The notes under the pieces are model-generated. The model made no database searches, had not been told where the DNA came from, and was given only the letters and a program-made list of their open reading frames with translations. DNA of 64,000 nt from DP-36 sp036004365 (lineage in GTDB: Bacteria; Desulfobacterota; Binatia; UBA9968): NCBI GenBank assembly GCA_036004365.1, contig DASYRN010000030.1, positions 17,681 through 81,680 of the forward strand, in the 5' to 3' direction. Positions 15,367 through 23,804 of the stretch are shown piece after piece (position 1 is the first letter of the stretch; each line of letters starts with the position of its first letter). Both the position numbers and the translations under genes were made by a program.

Positions 15367-16329
15367 ATGCGCTTTCTGACCTTTTTACGAAAGAATCAGA
15401 GCCGCCTGGGGTTGGTGGGGCCGGGGGACGAGATCATCGACTTGGCGGAGCTGAACCGGCGCTATCTCAGAGGGGGCTCGGCGCCCTATCTCAGCAGCAT
15501 GCAGGCTTTTATCGAGGCGGGTGGCAAGGCACTTAGCCTGGCAAAAAAAGCCTCCCGGTATGTAGCCGGGAAAGACGAACAGGTTTTGAGAAAGCTTCGG
15601 CAGGCCGGAGTCTTGTTGAAACTCAATCAAGTCAAAGTCCTTTCCCCTATTCCTTGGCCGAGAAAGAATGTCGTCCTTCTTGGAGTGAACTACAAGGAAC
15701 ACATTGAAGAGGGCGCAAGAGCACGAGCCCTGGAATTGAAATATCCTGAAGCGCCGGTATTTTTCACCAAACCGGCCACCTCCGTGATTGGTCAAATGGG
15801 AAAAGTCATCCATCATAAGGCGACCGAGCGCCTCGACTACGAAATCGAGTTGGCGGTGATCGTGGGCAAAAAAGGCAGGGACATACCCAAGGAGAAGATC
15901 TACGATTACATCTTTGGCTATACGATCTGTCTGGATATGACCGCTCGCGATCTGCAGCGTAAGCACGGCCAGTGGTTCAAGGGGAAATCGCTCGACACTT
16001 ATTGTCCGATGGGACCTTGGATCGTTCACAAGAGCGCCATCCCAGATCCTCACAAGTTGCGTCTCATATGTCGGGTGAACGGACAGGTCATGCAGGATGA
16101 CAACACGGGGAACATGATCTTCGACATTCCAACGACGATCGAGGCGCTCTCCAGCGGCATGACCCTCGAGCCCGGGGAAATCATCAGCACCGGCACTCCC
16201 TCGGGCGTCGGATTTGCTCGCGTGCCGCCGTTTTTTCTTAAGCCCGGTGATAAAGTCGAGGGAGACATCGAGGGGATCGGAGTCTTGCAGGTTGAGATAG
16301 CCGCCCCTAAAAATAGTTTTGAGTCATGA
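15367..16329 (+). CDS. Fumarylacetoacetate hydrolase-family protein
   Basis: 320 residues. Core motifs: VVLLGVNYKEHIEEGA (binding loop), PVFFTKPATSVIG, LDYEIELAVIVGKKGRDIP (metal-binding Glu in YEIEL), the YIFGYTICLDMTARDLQ segment, KSLDTYCPMGPWIV and the closing EPGEIISTGTPSGVGFARVPPFFLKPGDKVEGDIEGIGVLQVEI. These enzymes cleave or decarboxylate C-C bonds of acylpyruvates or meta-cleavage products; the substrate is not determined. GGAGGT lies 7 bp before the ATG. Confidence 0.9.
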   Translation: MRFLTFLRKNQSRLGLVGPGDEIIDLAELNRRYLRGGSAPYLSSMQAFIEAGGKALSLAKKASRYVAGKDEQVLRKLRQAGVLLKLNQVKVLSPIPWPRKNVVLLGVNYKEHIEEGARARALELKYPEAPVFFTKPATSVIGQMGKVIHHKATERLDYEIELAVIVGKKGRDIPKEKIYDYIFGYTICLDMTARDLQRKHGQWFKGKSLDTYCPMGPWIVHKSAIPDPHKLRLICRVNGQVMQDDNTGNMIFDIPTTIEALSSGMTLEPGEIISTGTPSGVGFARVPPFFLKPGDKVEGDIEGIGVLQVEIAAPKNSFES

Positions 16330-16372
16330 GTTCTTAGTCTTTTATAAGTCTAACACTCAAAACTAGAAGTCG
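16317..16372. repeat. Low-complexity foldback repeat
   Basis: TTTTGAGTCATGAGTTCTTAG on one side and CTAACACTCAAAACTAGAAG on the other; the TTTTGAGT and ACTCAAAA arms are complementary. Located between the FAH and AmrB-like genes, overlapping the end of the former. Of the same style as repeats at 3895-3945, 4843-4868, 23739-23802 and 57765-57835. Confidence 0.6.
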
Positions 16373-16376
16373 TTGT

Positions 16377-17219
16377 ATGCGAGTCAGGCCCGCTGCTGTG
16401 GCAGGTTCATTCTATCCCGCGGAGCCTAATGAACTCCGAGAATCGTTGCACGAGTGTTTCACCTCGCATCGTTTAGGCCCACAAGGTAAAAGATTCCCTT
16501 CTTCGTCGCTTCTCGGAGGAATAGTTCCCCACGCCGGATATGTTTACTCCGGTCCCTGCGCCGCGCACTTCTATTCATGCCTGAACCTCGACGCACGGTG
16601 CGTCGTGTTGCTGGGAGTGAATCACGGCGGCGGAGGGGCGCGGGCGGCGCTGAGTCCGCTGGATCATTGGGAGACCCCTCTAGGCAAGGTACAAGTAGAT
16701 CAAGACTTGGCAAGAGAACTTAAGCATCGGAGCGACCTTTTAGAAGAAGACGAGGAGCCTCATCTTCGAGAGCATAGCATTGAGGTTCAGCTGCCGTTCC
16801 TCCAAAGCCTCTTCAGTGACTTTACTTTTTTACCGCTATCGCTGTCCTATCTGTCGGATAGGGAATGCGAAGATCTCGGACTGTCGGTCGCTCGGGTGTA
16901 TGAAGCGGCGACGGCGGCGGGAAAAAAGACCGTTATCGTCGCCAGCAGCGATCTCAGCCATTATCTGTCCCCTAAGGAAACCGAAAGGCTGGACCAAATG
17001 GCTTTGGAACCTGTATTGGCTCTCGATCCGTCAGGGCTTTTGAAGACCGTGGAGGAGGAGAATATCAGTATGTGCGGGGTAATCCCGGCGGCCGTTTTCC
17101 TGTTTGCGGCTAAGGCTCTCGGCGCCAAACAGGCGCAACTGCTCAAGCACTGCCATTCCGGCGACGCGGTCCCCATGAGAGAAGTCGTGGGCTACGCCAG
17201 CGTGGCGGTCGAACTATAA
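16377..17219 (+). CDS. amrB: AmmeMemoRadiSam system protein B (MEMO1 family)
   Basis: 280 residues starting MRVRPAAVAGSFYPAEPNELRESL, followed by GGIVPHAGYVYSGPCAAHFYS, VVLLGVNHGGGG, EEPHLREHSIEVQLPFLQ, TVIVASSDLSHYLS and VVGYASVAVEL, the MEMO/LigB-like dioxygenase fold. Its function is unknown, but it usually sits with an AMMECR1 protein and a radical-SAM enzyme; neither is visible here, so the gene is separated from its usual partners. The start at 16377 is not ATG (TTGTATGCG context offers TTG/ATG choices); family alignment favours MRVRPAAVAGSFYP. Confidence 0.88.
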   Translation: MRVRPAAVAGSFYPAEPNELRESLHECFTSHRLGPQGKRFPSSSLLGGIVPHAGYVYSGPCAAHFYSCLNLDARCVVLLGVNHGGGGARAALSPLDHWETPLGKVQVDQDLARELKHRSDLLEEDEEPHLREHSIEVQLPFLQSLFSDFTFLPLSLSYLSDRECEDLGLSVARVYEAATAAGKKTVIVASSDLSHYLSPKETERLDQMALEPVLALDPSGLLKTVEEENISMCGVIPAAVFLFAAKALGAKQAQLLKHCHSGDAVPMREVVGYASVAVEL

Positions 17220-17353
17220 GCTCTCTGCGGCTAGGTCGAAGACGGCTCAAAGCCTTGGACCTTAAGAATTTGAAATTCCAGGGGACTTGAGGCAGGCAAC
17301 CTCGCTTCAACGAAGTTTGACTTGCCGTCGCCCATTTGTTAGTTCTCTCTTTA

Positions 17354-17448
17354 AGCTAGGGGTGTTCGCCTGGCGGACTGAGAACCTGAGGCGGAAGTTA
17401 TCGGGTAACCCTCTGAACCTGACCCGGATAGTGCCGGCGTAGGGAAGC
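17354..17448 (+). ncRNA. TPP riboswitch (THI element)
   Basis: The conserved parts are all present: GGGGTGTTCGCC, CTGAGA (17378-17383), ACCCTCTGAACCTGACCCGG (17408-17427), ATAGTGCCGGCGTAGGGA. This aptamer binds thiamine pyrophosphate. It stands about 100 nt upstream of thiS and is followed by an intrinsic terminator, so it probably acts by transcription attenuation of thiS-thiG-thiE. Confidence 0.93.
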
Positions 17449-17494
17449 GTGAGAGTCGCGGTTCCTTGTCGTTTCGCGACGGGACGAGCTTAAG

Positions 17495-17542
17495 ACCGTA
17501 TTCCCTGGCCACTGGATGTGGTCAAGTCGGATACGGTTTTTT
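17495..17542 (+). terminator. Intrinsic terminator of the TPP riboswitch expression platform
   Basis: ACCGTAT (17495-17501) pairs with ATACGGT (17531-17537), with an inner hairpin GGCCAC/GTGGTC, followed by a T-run (17537-17542). It ends 5 nt before the thiS ATG, so the leader has no room for a separate Shine-Dalgarno: termination and translation signals overlap. Confidence 0.75.
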
Positions 17543-17547
17543 AATGC

Positions 17548-17748
17548 ATGATAGTCCAGATCAACGGTGAAAAGAGAGAGATCCAAGCAGCTCTGAGCGT
17601 TGCGCAACTCCTCGAACAGCTGGGGATTCGACCCGGCAGAGTCGTTGTCGAGCTTAACCGAGATATCGTTTCCCGGGATGCTTTTCAGGATAAATTTTTG
17701 AAGGAAGGGGACACCGTGGAGATCGTTCATTTTGTCGGGGGAGGATAA
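17548..17748 (+). CDS. thiS: Thiamine biosynthesis sulfur carrier ThiS
   Basis: 66 residues, ubiquitin-like fold: MIVQINGEKREIQAALSVAQLLEQLGIRPGRVVVELNRDIVSRDAFQDKFLKEGDTVEIVHFVGGG, with the essential C-terminal Gly-Gly that carries the thiocarboxylate. It donates sulfur to ThiG for thiazole synthesis. Its stop overlaps the thiG start region (thiG ATG 17750 follows at once). No ThiF adenylyltransferase is in the window. Confidence 0.93.
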   Translation: MIVQINGEKREIQAALSVAQLLEQLGIRPGRVVVELNRDIVSRDAFQDKFLKEGDTVEIVHFVGGG

Positions 17749-17749
17749 A

Positions 17750-18523
17750 ATGGAAGATGTTTTTAAGCTGGCGGAAAGGAGCTACAAATCGCGCCTGATC
17801 GTCGGGACCGGAAAATACAAAGATTTCGGTGAGACGCAAAAAGCCATCGAGGCCTCGGGAGCCGAGATTGTTACGGTAGCAGTGCGCAGGGTCAACATTA
17901 CGGATCCCAACAAAGAAAATCTTCTCGATTACATCGACCCCAAAAGATATAGGATCCTGCCCAACACGGCGGGCTGCTACACCGCGGACGAGGCGGTTCG
18001 CACCTGCCGCCTCGCTCGCGAGGCCGGGGTAGGAAACATGGTAAAGCTTGAGGTCATTGGTGACGAAAGAACCCTCTTTCCCGACATAGCAGCCACTCTT
18101 GACGCAGCGCGAATCCTTATAAAGGAAGGTTTCGTTGTCCTTCCCTATATCACTGATGATCCGGTGGCGGCAAAAAAACTTGAGCAGATGGGATGCGCCG
18201 CCGTGATGCCGCTGGCGGCTCCCATCGGCTCCGGTTTGGGGATTCGAAATCCGTACAATATTCGCATAATTCTAGAACACGCCAGAGTGCCAGTCATTGT
18301 CGATGCGGGCGTGGGAACTGCTTCCGACGCGTCCATTGCAATGGAGATGGGCTGCGACGGTGTCCTGATGAATACAGCCATCGCCGGCGCCAAGGATCCG
18401 ATCCTGATGGCCGAGGCCATGCGGCTTGCGGTGGACGCAGGAAGAAAGGCTTTTCTGGCCGGGCGCGTTCCTAAAAAGCTCTACGCTATGGCCTCCAGTC
18501 CGCTTGAGGGCTTTTTAGGCTAG
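17750..18523 (+). CDS. thiG: Thiazole synthase
   Basis: 257 residues. LIVGTGKYKDFGETQKAIEASGAEIVTVAVRRVNI, LPNTAGCYTADEAVRTCRLARE, VKLEVIGD and AVMPLAAPIGSGLGIRNPYNIRII are diagnostic of ThiG; the Schiff-base Lys is in VKLEVIGD. It condenses 1-deoxy-xylulose-5-phosphate, dehydroglycine and ThiS-thiocarboxylate to thiazole phosphate. The ATG at 17750 follows a GGGGGAGGA within the end of thiS; the two are translationally coupled. Confidence 0.95.
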   Translation: MEDVFKLAERSYKSRLIVGTGKYKDFGETQKAIEASGAEIVTVAVRRVNITDPNKENLLDYIDPKRYRILPNTAGCYTADEAVRTCRLAREAGVGNMVKLEVIGDERTLFPDIAATLDAARILIKEGFVVLPYITDDPVAAKKLEQMGCAAVMPLAAPIGSGLGIRNPYNIRIILEHARVPVIVDAGVGTASDASIAMEMGCDGVLMNTAIAGAKDPILMAEAMRLAVDAGRKAFLAGRVPKKLYAMASSPLEGFLG

Positions 18524-18529
18524 CTTCGT

Positions 18530-19174
18530 TTGCGATTGCGCTCTCCCCATTTTGACCTCTACCTTGTAACCGATCGCGCTCAAACAGGCGGAAGGGATCT
18601 CCTTTGGATCCTTGAGCAGGCCTTGGAAGCCGGCGTGACAGCCGTTCAGCTGAGGGAGAAGGATCTAAGCGGCCGGGAACTTCTTATCCTGGCTGAAAAG
18701 GCAAAAAAACTCTGCCAGCGCTATCGTACCAGCCTGTTCATCAATGACCGCATTGATGTCGCATTGGAAGTCGATGCGGAAGGAGTGCAGCTCGGAACCT
18801 CTTCCATGCCGATTGAGGCTGCGCGACGACTCCTTGGAGAAGAAAAGCTGATCGGCGTTTCTACCCATTCGGTCAGAGAGGCCGAGGCCGCCGAACAGGC
18901 AGGCGCGGACTTTATCCTTTTTGGACCGATCTATTTTACTCCCTCCAAGGCTGTGTACGGGGAACCCCAAGGGCTTGGTCCTCTAAAAAACGTGGTAGAA
19001 AAAGTCTCTCTTCCTGTTTATGCTATCGGCGGAATAAGAGAGGAGAATGCAGCCGAGGTCAAGGAAACCGGTATCAGAGGGGTTGCTCTGATTTCTGCCG
19101 TGCTGGGTGCAGCGGAGCCTGGGGAAGCAACCCGTAGGATTCTCGCCGCCGTACGGAATGAAGCCGATGAGTGA
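18530..19174 (+). CDS. thiE: Thiamine-phosphate synthase
   Basis: 214 residues: FDLYLVTDRAQTGGRDLLWILEQALEAGVTAVQLREKDLSGRELL (pyrophosphate-binding QLREK), LFINDRIDVALEVDAEGVQLGTSSMP, DFILFGPIYFTPSK and PVYAIGGI. It joins thiazole phosphate and HMP pyrophosphate to make thiamine phosphate. TTG start, 6 bp after thiG. Its end overlaps the start of the following membrane-protein gene. Confidence 0.93.
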   Translation: MRLRSPHFDLYLVTDRAQTGGRDLLWILEQALEAGVTAVQLREKDLSGRELLILAEKAKKLCQRYRTSLFINDRIDVALEVDAEGVQLGTSSMPIEAARRLLGEEKLIGVSTHSVREAEAAEQAGADFILFGPIYFTPSKAVYGEPQGLGPLKNVVEKVSLPVYAIGGIREENAAEVKETGIRGVALISAVLGAAEPGEATRRILAAVRNEADE

Positions 19175-19472
19175 AAATAGCTTGGCAGTTTTAAATTACT
19201 TCAGAGAGCATCTTCTGGCCAGTTTGATCATCGTCGTGATAGCGGGTTTTGCGGCCAGTAAGTCCGTCGCGATGGGTGCGAACCGAGGCTTTTTTTTCTA
19301 CCTCTTCGTCGGGGTTGTGGGTTCATTCGTGGGATATTTCGCTCTTTTTTATTTTGGTTTAAGAGAACTATTGGACAGTTTGACCGGTTTCCGCTACCTT
19401 TTCGATTTCTTTGCCGCCTATATAGGCTCTTTTGTTGTCGCGGCTTTATTACATTTCGTTAAACCTCAATGA
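19158..19472 (+). CDS. Small integral membrane protein, unknown
   Basis: 104 residues from ATG 19158 (MKPMSENS); ATG 19167 is equally possible. Three predicted membrane helices: LASLIIVVIAGFAASKSV, GFFFYLFVGVVGSFVGYFALFYFG and FDFFAAYIGSFVVAALLHFV, with Gly spacing (GVVGSFVGY) resembling GlsB/YeaQ/YmgE-like small stress membrane proteins. It overlaps thiE by 17 bp and its stop codon directly abuts the tRNA gene. Confidence 0.65.
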   Translation: MKPMSENSLAVLNYFREHLLASLIIVVIAGFAASKSVAMGANRGFFFYLFVGVVGSFVGYFALFYFGLRELLDSLTGFRYLFDFFAAYIGSFVVAALLHFVKPQ

Positions 19473-19548
<76 letters not shown>

Positions 19549-19579
19549 ATCTTATCGTTGCCGATGACTAAAGGCGCAG

Positions 19580-20365
19580 CTAGTGGGCTGTGGAGGTTGG
19601 TTTCTCTTTGATTTTCCAATAGTGTTGGCCGCGTTCAAATCCAAAGCGAAAAGACTTCTCTTTGTATTCGCTCGGATAGCGCCGCTGCAAATACTCTATG
19701 GCCCTATCGTAGGATTGCCCGCGGATCTCGGGATGCAAGGCGGCTTCAAATCCGCGCCGAAAAGTAGGCTCTATCGATCTGAAGCTTTCTCCTGTCGCGG
19801 CGTAATGCTCTTCTTCGGCACTGCGTAAGCCGATCCACCAGCGTTCGCGCGCCGAATCAATACCTTCCGCTCCATGTCTTGATAGTATAGCACGAACGGA
19901 GTCCGCCTGAGGGTCATCTTCGGTGAGAATGACGAGAATCGTGCGTCCTTGCCTCAGTGCGTCTTCGTAGAGGAACCATTCATCTTTAGGCAGCCCGACC
20001 GAAAGCGCATTCTCCAAAGCGTCCCCCGCAGCCGCCCCGCTCAATGCACCCGCGATACCCATCAGTCCCGAGGCGACCAGTCCAATCGCTATCACCGGCC
20101 CCACGCCCGAGACGACGGCTGTGGCCGCGGCCATACCAAGATATGCCCCTCCGGCAGTACCGAGGCCCGTACCCACAACAGCTCCCAGAGCCTGCCCCAT
20201 GCCCGGCTGCTCCCCTTCATCTTTCGGTACAGCCTGAAGCTCATGTGCTGACGCTCCAGGCGTTAGAAGATTTATATTCCAGTTGGCGATGCCAATCGCT
20301 TGCAGATCTTTGATCGCTTGCTTGGCGGCGCGCACATTAATGAAGATTCCAACGACAGATTCCAT
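19580..20365 (-). CDS. General-stress-type protein with Gly/Ala-rich hydrophobic hairpin
   Basis: 261 residues. N-terminal ESVVGIFINVRAAKQAIKDLQAIGIANWNINLLTP resembles the YflT/GSP17M 'heat-induced stress protein' domain. It is followed by a long Gly/Ala hydrophobic segment (LGAVVGTGLGTAGGAYLGMAAATAVVSGVGPVIAIGLVASGLMGIAGALSGAAAGDALENAL), then an acidic region (VILTEDDPQADSVRAILSRHGAEGID) and a charged C-terminal domain with RRGFEAALHPEIRGQSYDRAIEYLQRRYPSEYKEKSFRFGFERGQHYWK. Precise function unknown. The C-terminal domain may be a small helical stress domain. Confidence 0.65.
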   Translation of the reverse strand: MESVVGIFINVRAAKQAIKDLQAIGIANWNINLLTPGASAHELQAVPKDEGEQPGMGQALGAVVGTGLGTAGGAYLGMAAATAVVSGVGPVIAIGLVASGLMGIAGALSGAAAGDALENALSVGLPKDEWFLYEDALRQGRTILVILTEDDPQADSVRAILSRHGAEGIDSARERWWIGLRSAEEEHYAATGESFRSIEPTFRRGFEAALHPEIRGQSYDRAIEYLQRRYPSEYKEKSFRFGFERGQHYWKIKEKPTSTAH

Positions 20366-21108
20366 CGTGCTCGTTTTTGTTGCGCCGCAAACGATATGCC
20401 AAACACTTTTGTCTTTGCATTTTGAGGCATTTTTGTTACGGATATCCTTGCATGAGGTAGTTCTTGCAGGGATTTTCCTACGAGCCGAGTAGGGCTGACT
20501 ATCACCATGGCAAGACTTGAAATCATTTCAACGCGAGCGCGGCTTGATTTACGGTTTGACTACTTGTTCCTTCCCGTTCCCTGCGTGGTGGAGGAATTTG
20601 TTAACGAGCACGTTGCCGGTTCGGATAGTCAACAGCTCAGCCAGCGATAGTTTTCGACATGAGAGTAGGGACAAATGTCATGGTGGACATCTCGATGTTG
20701 ATTCAGGACATTTTTGGCGGTTTGCTGTCATGTTCTGATCATCTTGTCTCGTTCAAAAGCCTTAAGACACCGCGATTCTTTTCTTTCCGGAATACTCCCA
20801 GACACTGGCACAGTTTGTGCGTAGATATTCGCTCCATGCAACAACCATTTCATTCCAAAAGAATACTCAAACCGGATGTTCCCCCACCAACGGATAACGG
20901 GTTCTTTGAAAAGTTAGGTCATGGCTTCGTTGTGGGCGCCATCGGGTTTTGCTGCGCAGTGAGCGCAGTCGCGCTAGTGCTTCTGATGTCCTGATCGATC
21001 TCACCGCCCAGCCCGCCGTGCGGCTTTGGATTGGCGGTCAATCATCTGCGACAAGCCCGTTCTCGCGCTTCGGGCTGTAGATTATCCATAAATACAAAAA
21101 ACTGGGCC
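20366..21108. other. 743-bp spacer with no convincing gene
   Basis: No standard gene is evident. A short + strand frame from ATG 20836 to 20994 would give a 52-residue product with a hydrophobic end (HGFVVGAIGFCCAVSAVALVLLMS); it has no ribosome site and is weak. A 6-bp hairpin AGCCCG/CGGGCT lies at 21054-21076. The rest is unremarkable. Confidence 0.4.
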
Positions 21109-22416
21109 TCAAAGGTAAGCCAAAAACCGCCCCGGATTGAGAATGCCATGAGGATCGAATTGGCGCTTGATCTCGCGCATTAGTGATATGCTGGGAGGAG
21201 GTTGGCCCCAAACATCGATGCCCTCTTTTAACCCAGGAGGTGCCGCCGCTATCGCCGCATGCCCTCTATGGTTTTCTGCCAGGGCAGCAAGTCTGGGAAA
21301 CCACTCGATGCTTGATGGATCGGCATCCAGTAGCAGCCAGATTGTCCCGGTGGCTGCGTGAGCAATGTAGCGAATAGGCTTTTCGGACATCCCCCACTGG
21401 TTAACCACAGACAATACGTCCGCCACTGATCCAGAGGGAGTGGTAATGCGATAGAGAATCCCCTCACCATTCATCCCAAAATTCTCGATCTCTTCCCAGA
21501 GCCGCTGGTGGGACTCATCCCGGAATTCTTCAGAGGTAAGTCCAACTTGCTGGGCAATTTCTTTCAGATCACGAACATGTCTCGTGACAGCTTCCTCAAA
21601 CCCCTCAACCCAAGTCAGGACAGAAGTTGTTTGCCGACTGTAACCGGGAGCTTTGGCTGCGTCGGGGCTAAGGATGGTTACGGCCGCCGGAAGCAGCGGC
21701 GAAGAATGTAGCTTGTCAACAAAGCACGTACACTGTTCCAACGAACCTGAAACGAAGAAGGAGGCCGCGCGTTCTGGGAGTGGCGCCACCCTAAACGTCA
21801 GTTCGGTTATGATTCCGAGTGTTCCCAGCGAGCCAACAAAGAGCTTGCACACATCATAACCGGCCACGTTTTTCACCACCTTGCCGCCGGCCTTGATCTG
21901 TTCGCCCGTCGCAAGGACCATTTTCATCCCGATGACGAGATCGCGCAGACCGCCGTGCGCCATCCGTCGGGGTCCGTTGCTGTTTGCGGCTACCACGCCA
22001 CCGATTGTCGCCCGTGAAGGGTGAGGCGGATCGACTGGTAAGAACTGCCGCCGCTGGCGCAGATTCTCCTGAAAAGAGCCGACCCTCATCCCAGCTTCGG
22101 CCGTAGCTGTGAGGTTGGCGGCGTCATGCTCGATAAGACTGTTCAATTTCTCCAGCCTGATTACGACATCGACCCGGCGCGGGAGATTGCCTAATGCCAT
22201 GGAGGTTCCTCCGCCCCACGGAATGACTGAGGCTTGAGCCTCAGCGCAGATGCGTAGGATCGAGCTCGCCTGCTCCGGCGCAGAGGGAAGACAAAGAAGG
22301 GTTGGAACTTTGCCGTCTACGGCGTAAGAGGCCAGGGAGGATGGGTTGCATTCTACTGATCCAGCGCCGAGATCGCTTGCTAATCTGGCGCTTAACGCTT
22401 CAATAGAAAGTTTCAT
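21109..22416 (-). CDS. glcE: Glycolate dehydrogenase FAD-binding subunit GlcE
   Basis: 435 residues, FAD-binding PCMH type: SSILRICAEAQASVIPWGGGTSMALGNLPRRVDVVIRLEKLN, TATAEAGMRVGSFQENLRQRRQFLPVDPPHPSRATIGGVVAANSNGPRRMAHGGLRDLVIGMKMVLATGEQIKAGGKVVKNVAGYDVCKLFVGSLGTLGIITELTFRVAPLP and a C-terminal FDPHGILNPGRFL. Shorter and less complete than GlcD, as GlcE usually is. Its ATG overlaps the glcF stop by 4 bp (22413-22416). The complex oxidises glycolate to glyoxylate and passes electrons through GlcF to the membrane. Confidence 0.9.
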   Translation of the reverse strand: MKLSIEALSARLASDLGAGSVECNPSSLASYAVDGKVPTLLCLPSAPEQASSILRICAEAQASVIPWGGGTSMALGNLPRRVDVVIRLEKLNSLIEHDAANLTATAEAGMRVGSFQENLRQRRQFLPVDPPHPSRATIGGVVAANSNGPRRMAHGGLRDLVIGMKMVLATGEQIKAGGKVVKNVAGYDVCKLFVGSLGTLGIITELTFRVAPLPERAASFFVSGSLEQCTCFVDKLHSSPLLPAAVTILSPDAAKAPGYSRQTTSVLTWVEGFEEAVTRHVRDLKEIAQQVGLTSEEFRDESHQRLWEEIENFGMNGEGILYRITTPSGSVADVLSVVNQWGMSEKPIRYIAHAATGTIWLLLDADPSSIEWFPRLAALAENHRGHAAIAAAPPGLKEGIDVWGQPPPSISLMREIKRQFDPHGILNPGRFLAYL

Positions 22417-23729
22417 TTCGATGAAGGGTTTTGGGCGGGGTCGTAAGCGCGTTCGAGGAGATCCATCAAGTGGAACACTTGGACCGGCGGACCGTAGCGC
22501 TTTGCCCCGTAGCGAAGTTGGAGCATGCAGCCGGGGTTCGGCGCGATTACCGCTTGGGCAGAAGTTTGCGCAATCGCTTCCATCTTTTCCCTCAAAAGCT
22601 CCTGGGACATCTCAGGATGGGTGAGATTATAAATCCCGGCGCTGCCGCAGCAGCGATCCGAGGCATTCATTTCGGTGAATTGAATCCCAGGAATAGCTTT
22701 TAAAAGCTGGCGCGGCTGCGCCTTGATCTTCTGACCATGTGCTAGGTGACAGGGATCCTGGTAGGTGACAGCCATTTCGATCTGGCCTAGGGGGCCGACC
22801 AGCCCGAGTTCGGCCAGGAACTCGCTGGCATCTTTGACCAACCGGCCGAAGCTCTGCGCCCTTTCCGCATAGGTCGGATCGTCCCGCAGCAGATGGCCAT
22901 ACTCCTTCATCGCTGCGCCACAGCCGGCGGCATTCACAATGACAGCATCCAAGTTGGAGCCGAGGAAGGCGTCGATATTCTGCCGGGCCATCTTTTTTGC
23001 CATCGTGGTTTCACCGTTGTGGATATTGAGCGCGCCGCAGCAAATCTGTCTCTTCGGGATCACAACGTCGCAGCCGTTCAGTCGAAGCACGCGTAGTGTT
23101 GCCTCGTTGATATCGGGGAAAAGAATGCTCATAACGCAACCGCTCAGCATACCTACGCGGGCCCGCGTTTTTCCGATCGCTGGCATGACTTCCGCTGCAG
23201 GCCTGAAGAAATGGTTCGGTACTGAGGGCAGCATCTCATTCATCTCTCGCAACCGCTTAGGTAAGTATTTGTGGACCAAGCGCTCGGTTCCGCTTCGCTG
23301 GTAGAGTCTAAGAAACCTTGCGACCATCCGTAGCCGTGGCGCGTACGGTAGGAGATAAATGAATGCGAACTTTGTTAGCGCGCGGGCCAACGGCGATCCC
23401 GGCGGCCCTAGAAGTTCTCGCGCCGATTCCGCAATGCGGCCGTATTGAACGCCGGAAGGGCAGGCGGTCTCGCAGGCCCGGCACATCAAGCAGAGATAGA
23501 TATGATCTCCAAATCGCTCATTCGGCTCGATGCGCCCTTCCGCTGCCGCCCGCACCAGGTGGATCCGGCCGCGGGGCGATTCTGATTCGATATGAAGCAC
23601 TCGGTAGGTCGGACATTGGTTGAGACAGAGGCCGCAGTGAACGCACTGATAAAGTTCGGGAACATTCAGCGCTTCGATCTTCGACCGATGACTATGGTCT
23701 TGTTTCTGCTCAACCTGATCCAAATGCAA
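22413..23729 (-). CDS. glcF: Glycolate dehydrogenase iron-sulfur subunit GlcF
   Basis: 438 residues. Two 4Fe-4S ferredoxin motifs: CVHCGLCLNQCPTY and CLMCRACETACPSG. Then two cysteine-rich CCG domains: GCVMSILFPDINEATLRVLRLNGCDVVIPKRQICCGAL and YQDPCHLAHGQKIKAQPRQLLKAIPGIQFTEMNASDRCCGSAG. This is the complete GlcF pattern. TTG start at 23729; the first 25 residues look poorly conserved, so the start could be later. Coupled to glcE; 75 bp after glcD with a low-complexity repeat between. Confidence 0.92.
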   Translation of the reverse strand: MHLDQVEQKQDHSHRSKIEALNVPELYQCVHCGLCLNQCPTYRVLHIESESPRGRIHLVRAAAEGRIEPNERFGDHIYLCLMCRACETACPSGVQYGRIAESARELLGPPGSPLARALTKFAFIYLLPYAPRLRMVARFLRLYQRSGTERLVHKYLPKRLREMNEMLPSVPNHFFRPAAEVMPAIGKTRARVGMLSGCVMSILFPDINEATLRVLRLNGCDVVIPKRQICCGALNIHNGETTMAKKMARQNIDAFLGSNLDAVIVNAAGCGAAMKEYGHLLRDDPTYAERAQSFGRLVKDASEFLAELGLVGPLGQIEMAVTYQDPCHLAHGQKIKAQPRQLLKAIPGIQFTEMNASDRCCGSAGIYNLTHPEMSQELLREKMEAIAQTSAQAVIAPNPGCMLQLRYGAKRYGPPVQVFHLMDLLERAYDPAQNPSSK

Positions 23730-23738
23730 CGGCCCCCC

Positions 23739-23802
23739 AGTTTCTGGTCTCTAGTTTCCAGTCCTAACTAGCAACGAGAAATTTGGAACTAGAAACAAGA
23801 TA
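23739..23802. repeat. Low-complexity GTTTCTAG/CTAGAAAC foldback repeat
   Basis: AGTTTCTGGTCTCTAGTTTCC pairs imperfectly with GGAACTAGAAACAAG. It fills the glcD-glcF junction, where it could be a transcript-processing or attenuating structure. The same GAAACTxGAAAC vocabulary is found at 3895-3945 (in the start of the methyltransferase gene). Confidence 0.65.
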
Positions 23803-23804
23803 TT

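Noticed and set aside
21054..21076. Hairpin after glcE as an intrinsic terminator
   Set aside because: Only six pairs and no T-run on either strand.
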